Origin: CAYWNK01 sp047639615 | GTDB lineage: Bacteria; Planctomycetota; UBA1135; GCA-002686595 | Reading direction: 5' to 3' | DNA: 27,701 bases | NCBI GenBank assembly: GCA_047639615.1 | Contig: JBLIOL010000025.1 | Location: 1-27,701 of the forward strand | Shown: positions 22,507 through 27,701 of the stretch, in pieces | Position numbering within the stretch: position 1 is the first letter of the stretch | How the letters are laid out: every line of letters begins with the position of its first letter | Notes under the pieces: generated by a model | The model's input: only the letters and a program-made list of their open reading frames with translations | Database searches by the model: none | What the model was told of the DNA's origin: nothing | Translations under genes and position numbers: made by a program

Positions 22507-24215
22507 GCTCCGCACGGGTGAGTTCCGCAAGGGACCCGCAAGCTTTGCGGGCCCTGCGTGAGGTCTTCGGTCACGCGGACTATCGCGGAATGCAAGAGGA
22601 CGCCGTCGACGCGGTCTTGCAGGGCCGCGATGTGCTCTTGACCTTGCCCACGGGCGCGGGCAAGTCTCTGGCGTATCAACTGCCGGCGCTCTTGAACCCG
22701 GGCCTATGCCTGGTGATCAGTCCCTTGATCGCGCTCATGCAGGATCAGGTGGATGCGCTGGTGGCTAAGGGCATCGCCGGCAGCTTCGTGAACTCGACGC
22801 TCTCGGGCAAGGAGCGCACGAAGCGTCTGAAGGCGGCTGCGGCCGGCGAATTGGATCTGCTCTACATCACGCCCGAGCGTTTTCGCAGCAAGGTCTTCCA
22901 GGAGTACCTGCCGCAGTTGCCGGTGAGTTTTCTGGCGGTGGATGAAGCGCACTGCATCTCGGAGTGGGGGCATGATTTTCGGCCGGACTATTCGCGGCTC
23001 GGTGAGTATCGCAAGCAGCTCGGTTCGCCGCCGACCATTGCGCTCACGGCTACGGCCACGCCCAAGGTGGCGCGCGACATTACGCGGCACTTGGAGCTGC
23101 GCGATCCGGCCATTCTGCGCGCTGGCATCGAGCGACCCAATCTCTTCCTCGGCGCCACGCGCGTCTTCGATGATGAGGAGAAGCTCGAGGTCCTGGCCTC
23201 GCGGCTCGAAGCACTCGAAGGCGCCGGCATCGTGTACTCGGCACTTATCCGTGATTTGGAGCGACTCAGCGACGAGCTAGCCCGCCGCGGTCGTCGCTGC
23301 TTCGTCTATCACGGGGGCCTCTCCGCAAACGAGCGGCGCGAGATGCAGGCGCGCTTCATGGATTCCGATGGGGATGTGGTGCTGGCTACCAACGCCTTCG
23401 GCATGGGCGTGGACAAGGCCAACATCCGCTTCGTGCTGCACGCGCAGGTGCCGCGTACGCTCGAGTCCTGGACCCAAGAAGTGGGCCGCGCCGGGCGCGA
23501 TGGGGAGGCCTCCTGGTGCGAGCTGATCTACCTGGAGGATGACCTGGCCATTCAGGAGCGCTTCATCCGTTGGGCGAACCCGACCCTCGAGTACTTGGTC
23601 GGTGTGTACGAAACCCTGCGCGCCTGGGGCGAGCGCATTCAGACCAAGGAGCTGGACGACCTGCGCGCGGAGCTCTTGGTCAAGGAACGCCACGACGGAC
23701 GCGTGAACATTAGTTTGCGCTGGCTCGAGGTGCTCGGCATCACGAGCGGTTCCTTCGAGACGCACAACCTGCGCATCGTGCGCGAGCTCGACCCGGCTGA
23801 GCTGCCGGAGTTCGTGGGCTCCGCGGACAAACTGCGCGGGGACTTGACCGGGCTCTTGGGCATGGCGCAGTTCGCCAATGCGGACGAGTGCCGGCGTGTG
23901 CTGCTCGCGCGGCACTTTGAGCTGGATGAGCCCGAGGAGCCCTGCGGCGCTTGCGATAACTGCACCGACGCCGATGCTTGGCGCTCGGGGCACTTCCAAG
24001 GCCGCCCGCTCTCGGCCGGCGGCGAGCGCGCCGCGGAACGCGGGACGGCGGAGTACCAGCGCGGCGACTGGGTCCAAGTGGGCCGTCACGTGGGGCAGGT
24101 GGTCCAGGTGGCCGGCGAGGGCGATCGCCTGACCCTAATCGTCGAGAGCGCCTCCGACCTCCGCCGCCGCAAAGTCAACCCACGCCGCCAACGCGTGCGC
24201 CGGGTCGAGCCCTAG
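22503..24215 (+). CDS. RecQ-family ATP-dependent DNA helicase, atypical C-terminus
   Basis: A 570-residue helicase with a complete two-lobed core: GAGKS (Walker A, Lys54), DEAH (147-150) followed by CISEWGHDFRPDYS, TATATPKV, GMGVDK (300-305) and GRAGRDG (328-334). Unusually, about 110 residues (353-462), including a winged-helix-like stretch around VNISLRWLEVLGI, lie between the core and the zinc site (Cys463, 481, 484, 487). In standard RecQ the zinc site follows the core directly and the winged helix comes after. No HRDC domain is present. The C-terminus (about 515-570) is a short basic beta-rich domain (GDWVQVGRHVGQVVQVAG). It should unwind DNA 3' to 5' in repair. GTG 22503 is coupled to the upstream stop. 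GTG 22518 is an alternative. Confidence 0.9.
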   Translation: MSSARVSSARDPQALRALREVFGHADYRGMQEDAVDAVLQGRDVLLTLPTGAGKSLAYQLPALLNPGLCLVISPLIALMQDQVDALVAKGIAGSFVNSTLSGKERTKRLKAAAAGELDLLYITPERFRSKVFQEYLPQLPVSFLAVDEAHCISEWGHDFRPDYSRLGEYRKQLGSPPTIALTATATPKVARDITRHLELRDPAILRAGIERPNLFLGATRVFDDEEKLEVLASRLEALEGAGIVYSALIRDLERLSDELARRGRRCFVYHGGLSANERREMQARFMDSDGDVVLATNAFGMGVDKANIRFVLHAQVPRTLESWTQEVGRAGRDGEASWCELIYLEDDLAIQERFIRWANPTLEYLVGVYETLRAWGERIQTKELDDLRAELLVKERHDGRVNISLRWLEVLGITSGSFETHNLRIVRELDPAELPEFVGSADKLRGDLTGLLGMAQFANADECRRVLLARHFELDEPEEPCGACDNCTDADAWRSGHFQGRPLSAGGERAAERGTAEYQRGDWVQVGRHVGQVVQVAGEGDRLTLIVESASDLRRRKVNPRRQRVRRVEP

Positions 24216-24230
24216 GGGGTCAGGCACAGA

Positions 24231-24257
24231 AGCGCATAACCCCTCTGGGGTGGCGCT
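24231..24257. terminator. Bidirectional hairpin between convergent helicase and transglycosylase-like genes
   Basis: ACCCC (24239-24243) pairs with GGGGT (24247-24251) around TCT, and AGCGC (24231-24235) pairs with GCGCT (24253-24257) outside a small internal loop. Its site between convergent genes, without a strong U tract either way, suggests a shared terminator. Confidence 0.5.
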
Positions 24258-24264
24258 CGTTCGA

Positions 24265-25026
24265 TTAGCGGGTGGGCGGCAGGGTTATGGCGTCGAGCAT
24301 GCGCGACCAGCCGCCTAGGAGGTAGGCGTAGGCTTCGATGGCGCGGATGTCGTGCTTGCTGGCGATGAGCGTTTCTAGGCGCGGGTCGCTGTGTAGGTAG
24401 GCCAGGAAGGCCGGCGAGGCGAGCTGGGTGCGCGAGCTGCCGTCGAGGACTTGGGCGATCAGCAGGGCCGTCTCTTGGGCGCTGGTGCGGTGGGCCAGGT
24501 AGAGGTGGAAGGCGGAGAGCTTGACCTCGGCGGGGACTAGGCCGTGGTCGCTCTCCAGGTGGTGGCGCAGGGATTTGTAGAGGCGCACGTAGAGCTTGCG
24601 GCCGGCTTCGGCGTGCTTGCGCCATTCGCTGGCTTCGTCCACTTGCGTGTACGGGATGCGCACGTCGCGGCAGGTTACGGGGCTCAGTTGGAAGAGACCG
24701 ATGCGGCGCTTGTCATCCGGCACGCAGGCCTTGGATGCGCCGGACTCGTAGGCGGCCAAGCGCATCAGGTCCATGCCGGTCAGCGCTGTGCCGGCGGCCT
24801 TGGCTTCCGCGCGTAGGGCCTTGACCAATTCCGCGTCCGCGCGAATGTTGGCGGCGGCCTTGTCGGCTTGCGCGCGGTAACGCTCGGAGCCCGCGTCGTG
24901 CAGGGCCACAAGCGTTAGCGGTGAACTGACCGCGGCCTTGTCCTGCGCGTCGGCGTAGGGCAGGTCGAGGGCATCATCCGGCAGGAGCAAGCCGGCCGCG
25001 AGGGTGAGGGTGAGCAGGAATCGCAT
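24265..25026 (-). CDS. Exported lytic-transglycosylase-like protein
   Basis: A 253-residue protein from the ATG at 25024-25026. The frame extends upstream, but that part overlaps the neighbouring gene and its terminator. A short signal peptide (MRFLLTLTLAAGLLLP) precedes an Ala/Lys-rich helical segment (45-85). The region AAYESGASKAC (91-101) followed by RRIGLFQLSPVTC (108-119) resembles the catalytic Glu and GL-x-Q segments of soluble lytic transglycosylases, making Glu94 the candidate acid. Cys101 and Cys119 could form a disulfide. The rest is helical, as in lysozyme-like folds. Cell-wall cleavage is a reasonable guess, not proven. Confidence 0.6.
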   Translation of the reverse strand: MRFLLTLTLAAGLLLPDDALDLPYADAQDKAAVSSPLTLVALHDAGSERYRAQADKAAANIRADAELVKALRAEAKAAGTALTGMDLMRLAAYESGASKACVPDDKRRIGLFQLSPVTCRDVRIPYTQVDEASEWRKHAEAGRKLYVRLYKSLRHHLESDHGLVPAEVKLSAFHLYLAHRTSAQETALLIAQVLDGSSRTQLASPAFLAYLHSDPRLETLIASKHDIRAIEAYAYLLGGWSRMLDAITLPPTR

Positions 25027-25055
25027 GGGAGAGCAATGTGATTGGCTGCAGGATT

Positions 25056-25070
25056 CTAGCCGCTGGCTAG
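25056..25070. promoter_or_regulatory. Palindrome upstream of the transglycosylase-like gene
   Basis: CTAGCC (25056-25061) and GGCTAG (25065-25070) form a perfect 6-bp inverted repeat around GCT, 30 bases before the gene's ATG. It is a candidate operator or leader hairpin. Confidence 0.35.
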
Positions 25071-25101
25071 GTCCGATGGTCCACCGTAGACGGGGGAACG
25101 C

Positions 25102-25124
25102 GCGGCCGTCTCTGGGGCGGCCGC
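25102..25124 (-). terminator. GC-rich hairpin after the Ntn hydrolase gene
   Basis: GCGGCCG (25102-25108) and CGGCCGC (25118-25124) pair perfectly around a nine-base loop, about 10 bases beyond the stop codon on the minus strand. It probably ends or attenuates the Ntn hydrolase transcript before the next gene. Confidence 0.5.
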
Positions 25125-25133
25125 ACGCCTGGC

Positions 25134-25757
25134 TCAATGGGCAGGAATTCGGTGCTTTAGCGCACCATTGTGTGTGCGCAAGTGAACGCTTTTGATGGTG
25201 ATTGGCAGTGCCGTACCATCGTCGTAAGCGGCTGCTGCCTCGATGGCAGCTCGGGCAAGGTCTTCGGGTTCGCTGTAGCGCTCCCAGAGGGCGTGCAAGG
25301 CCCCAAGTGCGTAGGTCGAGCCGCTGCCAAATGCGTAGTAGCGCGTGTAGTGCTGCACGGAGCGCAGGGGGTAGACGCCGAAGATGCCCGCGGGGCAGCA
25401 GACGGCGAGTTCCATCTGGATCGACTCGAAGGGATCGGTCTCGTCCTCTTTGGGGTTCAGGCCGTAGTCGGCCTTGAGACCCTTGTGGAGTTCGAGCACG
25501 GTTTCGAAGATCTCTAAGTCGCTGCCGAACTTGCGAAGTACCTCTTGGTCCGAGAAATAGCTGCGCAGGACCAGCTGGCCGGAGGCGGGCCCGGTGGGGG
25601 CCATGAACACATCGCCGGTGGTGTGATCGCCCACGGAGACGATCTTGTCGTGGTTGGCGATCAGCTTGGCGGGTTCCTTGGACTCGCCGTAGCGGGCCAG
25701 GGTGTCGGCGGCCAGGCAGGCGCGCCCATTCTTGGTGACGAGGACAACGGTGGTCAT
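25134..25757 (-). CDS. Proteasome/HslV-like Ntn hydrolase
   Basis: A 207-residue protein starting MTTVVLVTKNGRACLAADT. Removal of Met would expose Thr2, the nucleophile position of proteasome beta subunits and HslV, with Asp18 in AADT and Lys39 in HDKI as candidate active-site partners. Further on, YAFGSGSTYALGALHALW and AIEAAAAYDDGTALPI match the GSGS and helix region of the proteasome fold. Length is closer to HslV or stand-alone bacterial homologues (Anbu/BPH types) than to actinobacterial proteasomes. No unfoldase (HslU, ARC/Mpa) or alpha subunit lies nearby, so the partner and substrate are unknown. It starts right behind a palindrome. Confidence 0.72.
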   Translation of the reverse strand: MTTVVLVTKNGRACLAADTLARYGESKEPAKLIANHDKIVSVGDHTTGDVFMAPTGPASGQLVLRSYFSDQEVLRKFGSDLEIFETVLELHKGLKADYGLNPKEDETDPFESIQMELAVCCPAGIFGVYPLRSVQHYTRYYAFGSGSTYALGALHALWERYSEPEDLARAAIEAAAAYDDGTALPITIKSVHLRTHNGALKHRIPAH

Positions 25758-25763
25758 AGGTGC

Positions 25764-25779
25764 TTGAGGCTGGCCTCAA
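25764..25779. promoter_or_regulatory. Palindrome next to the Ntn hydrolase start codon
   Basis: TTGAGGCTGGCCTCAA is an inverted repeat with 7-bp arms and a two-base spacer. It ends six bases upstream of the ATG on the minus strand, where a ribosome site would lie. It could be a repressor site or an RNA hairpin that hides the ribosome site. Confidence 0.5.
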
Positions 25780-25945
25780 TCGGGGCAGGGCGCAAGGGCC
25801 TGGGCGCGCTTCTCGGGCGCCGGGCGGGGGCAGGGGGAGGGATGGCCCGTGGGGCCGCTGGTAAGACCAGTCCAGGGGGGCCGCAGTTGCAGCGATCCTG
25901 GCCGGATTGCGCTGGCCTGGCGGCGGGCTGCGCTACCCTGGTCCC

Positions 25946-26500
25946 ATGGGCAAATTCCGCAACCTGATCCGCCAGCTCGCCGCGCTGCTCGTGATCCTCT
26001 CCCTGTACGGGGCCTGGAGCCATGGGCTGGCCCTGGACTCGGTGCGGGTGAGTCTGCTCGAGGGTCAGAGCGAGGTGGGCGATGGCCTGCTCGGCGTGCC
26101 GGACTATCGCTTGGATGTGAAGGGCGAGGGCGAGTGGGTCGAGCTAGGGGTATTCGAGAACACGCCTATGGGCCAGGGCTTGGAATGGCGCGTGCCCGGT
26201 GCCTTGGCCATGCAGAGCCTGAAGGAGCTGCGCCTGGTGGAGGTGGATCTGGCCAATGATGATGTGCTCGAGAGCCGCCCGGTGAACGGGACGGAATTCG
26301 ACGGGCAGAGCTATCAATACGTGCTCACCGCACGGCGCGACTTCATGGTCGCCTTTGGCTGGTTCTTCAACACGCCGCTGGGCGCTATCAGCTCCATGGG
26401 GATCTTGATCTTCGGCCTGCTGATACTCCTGACCAGGGGAAGGGCGAGTGACGTTGTGGCCGTAGTCAGTTCCTTGGATGTGCTCGATGTATTGGACTAG
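25946..26500 (+). CDS. Two-helix membrane protein of unknown function
   Basis: A 184-residue protein using ATG 25946. A TTG further upstream adds only a Gly/Pro-rich stretch. It has an N-terminal hydrophobic helix (about 8-28) and a second near the C-terminus (about 148-167, ISSMGILIFGLLILLTRG). The 115 residues between them look beta-rich and extracytoplasmic. The C-terminal 15 residues are hydrophobic and Asp-rich (SSLDVLDVLD). No family recognised. It overlaps the next gene by 23 bp, so the two are likely co-translated. Confidence 0.65.
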   Translation: MGKFRNLIRQLAALLVILSLYGAWSHGLALDSVRVSLLEGQSEVGDGLLGVPDYRLDVKGEGEWVELGVFENTPMGQGLEWRVPGALAMQSLKELRLVEVDLANDDVLESRPVNGTEFDGQSYQYVLTARRDFMVAFGWFFNTPLGAISSMGILIFGLLILLTRGRASDVVAVVSSLDVLDVLD

Positions 26501-27128
26501 CGGGCTACTCTGCCTTTCGCTGGCGGCCTGCGCCGCGGCGCCGTTGGAGCCTGTGCCCGCGGATGCTTGGAGTGTGCTCTTCGATGGCACACAGCTTGAG
26601 TCTTGGGTTAGCACGCCCTTCGGTGGTGAGGGCGAGGTGGAGCTGCGCGATGATGGCTTGCGGCTGCCCTTCGGATCCATGCTCACGGGTGTGCACTGGA
26701 CCGGTGCGGACTTGCCGGCGAGCTACGAATTGGAAGTGGTCGCGGCGCGCCTTTCGGGTACGGATTTCTTTTGCGCGTTGACCCTGCCCATCGGTGAGGA
26801 GTTCGCCACGCTGGTGCTTGGTGGTTGGGGCGGTGCTCTGGTGGGCTTGTCGTGCGTGGATGGTGCCGACGCTTCGGAGAACAGCACGCGCAGCATTCGC
26901 GCTTTTGAGAACGGTGTGGACTATCTTCTGCGCGTGCGCGTGGACGCCGAGCGTATTGCGGCTTGGGTCGATGGGGAGCTGCTCTTCGATCAGGCGCGCG
27001 TCGGGCACAGTTTCGCCGTGCGCCCTGAGGTGCTGCTCTCACGTCCGTTGGGCATCGCGAGCTTTGCCACTACGGCACGCATCGGGTCTATTCGCATGCG
27101 TGCCCTAGGCCCGGAGCGAGGCCTATGA
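26478..27128 (+). CDS. DUF1080-like lipoprotein (LamG-type sugar-binding fold)
   Basis: A 216-residue protein with a lipoprotein signal ending SLAAC (Cys18). ATG 26487 is an equally good start. The mature part opens with VLFDGTQLESWVS, the start motif of DUF1080 domains (FDG-x-x-L-x-x-W), a concanavalin-like beta sandwich plentiful in planctomycetes and linked to carbohydrate binding or 3-keto-glycoside hydrolysis. Later LRVRVDAERIAAWVDGELLFD matches the strand pair near the end of the domain. No catalytic claim can be made. It overlaps the previous gene by 23 bp and the next by ATGA. Confidence 0.75.
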   Translation: MCSMYWTSGLLCLSLAACAAAPLEPVPADAWSVLFDGTQLESWVSTPFGGEGEVELRDDGLRLPFGSMLTGVHWTGADLPASYELEVVAARLSGTDFFCALTLPIGEEFATLVLGGWGGALVGLSCVDGADASENSTRSIRAFENGVDYLLRVRVDAERIAAWVDGELLFDQARVGHSFAVRPEVLLSRPLGIASFATTARIGSIRMRALGPERGL

Positions 27129-27319
27129 AGCCGCGTCAGGTACTGCTGCTGCGCGCGGTGGGTACGACGTTGCTCTTCGCCGTTCCCTTGGCCCTAGCGT
27201 GGAGCCTGGCCCTGAATGCCTTTGCCGAGGATCCGCGCGCCTTGCGCTGGGCGGGCGTGGGGATTTATGGGGTGGCCATGATTGGGGCGGTGTTCGTCGG
27301 GCGTCGCCTACGCCGCTGA
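27125..27319 (+). CDS. Small two-helix membrane protein
   Basis: A 64-residue protein with two hydrophobic helices (about 7-31 and 41-59) and a basic end (GRRLRR), suggesting both termini in the cytoplasm. Its ATG overlaps the previous TGA as ATGA (27125-27128), so translation is likely coupled. No family recognised. Confidence 0.65.
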   Translation: MKPRQVLLLRAVGTTLLFAVPLALAWSLALNAFAEDPRALRWAGVGIYGVAMIGAVFVGRRLRR

Positions 27320-27340
27320 GGCTTGCGGTAGGATGGGGGC

Positions 27341-27701
27341 ATGGACTGGTTGCTCCGTGTGATGTTGGCGGTGGTGCTCGCCGTTCCGGCGCTGGCCCGA
27401 CCGCAGGCGAAGAAGCCGCCGACTCCGGAGGAGACGGCGCAGCTGATCGTGGAACTATTGGAGCTGGGCGATGGGGCCGACGCGCGCATGTTTCAGCGCT
27501 TGGCTAGTGCCAAGAGCGAGCAGGCCTTGGAGGGTTTGCATCAGGTCGCTCTCGGCGTGAGCAACAACGGTCATGTGACCTGGGCCTACAACTCCTTCAC
27601 GGCTTTTCGCAAGAGCGAGTCCCTATTGCCGCGAGTGCTGGAGTTGTTGGCCACGGATGCCCTCGAGCACGAGCACGTCATCCACCGCATGGGGGCTGCT
27701 C
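27341..27701 (+). CDS. Exported alpha-helical protein, cut by the window end
   Basis: An open frame from ATG 27341 to the edge, 120 codons without stop. The start MDWLLRVMLAVVLAVPALA is a clear signal peptide cut after ALA. Then comes KKPPTPEETAQLIVELLELGDGADARMFQRLASAK-type helical sequence with repeated Leu/Ala spacing, possibly HEAT-like or tetratricopeptide-like. The 3' end lies outside the window, so length and function are open. Confidence 0.65.
   Translation, partial: MDWLLRVMLAVVLAVPALARPQAKKPPTPEETAQLIVELLELGDGADARMFQRLASAKSEQALEGLHQVALGVSNNGHVTWAYNSFTAFRKSESLLPRVLELLATDALEHEHVIHRMGAA

Noticed and set aside
25027..25779. Upstream half of a 504-codon minus-strand frame joined to the transglycosylase-like gene
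   Set aside because: It overlaps the Ntn hydrolase in another frame and crosses its terminator. The true start with signal peptide is 25026.

Overview
This GC-rich window looks like chromosomal DNA of a planctomycete (Planctomycetota) or close relative. I infer this from four things. An ECF sigma factor is divergent from a membrane-anchored Ser/Thr kinase with a C-terminal WD40-type propeller. Two large secreted proteins carry aspartate-rich calcium-type repeats and a Cys/Trp-rich C-terminal module of a kind I associate with planctomycetes. Menaquinone is made by the futalosine route (mqnB-mqnD). There is also a tiny Hc1-type histone H1-like protein. No plasmid, phage or conjugation gene is visible.

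Layout. 1-424: non-coding, with a heptanucleotide tandem repeat and a MITE-like inverted-repeat element bounded by CTAG. 425-4745: divergent ECF sigma factor and kinase-WD40 protein. 4908-8558: tandem paralogous secreted proteins. 8648-9604: exported alpha/beta hydrolase, converging with and overlapping recJ (9588-11363, minus). 11470-18299: a selenocysteine region with selA, a UDP-sugar dehydrogenase, selD (itself a selenoprotein with an in-frame TGA and a SECIS-like hairpin), a propeller lipoprotein, a glycerophosphodiesterase and tRNA-Sec(UCA). 18300-18626: a long near-perfect inverted repeat fused to what looks like a gene remnant. 18627-20097: divergent pirin and EVE-domain genes. 20098-20591: structured non-coding DNA around the histone-like gene. 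20592-22123: mqnB-mqnD (minus). 22210-24215: small membrane protein overlapping an atypical RecQ-family helicase. 24265-25757: lytic-transglycosylase-like protein and a proteasome/HslV-like Ntn hydrolase (minus). 25946-27701: a tightly packed run of membrane or exported proteins, the last cut by the window edge.

The best-supported joint function is selenocysteine biology. SelD makes selenophosphate, SelA converts Ser-tRNA-Sec to Sec-tRNA-Sec, and selC encodes that tRNA. No selB is in the window. Because SelD carries Sec at its catalytic position, the pathway depends on its own product. A standard gene caller would lose the first 43 codons of selD and might miss the 97-nt tRNA.

The least explained items are the triple-module secreted paralogs, the Ntn hydrolase with a palindrome at its start, the 37-bp inverted-repeat element at the pirin stop codon, the CTAG-bounded element at the left end, and the RecQ with a large insertion before its zinc site. 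I found no CRISPR array, rRNA, intact insertion sequence or recognisable defence system.
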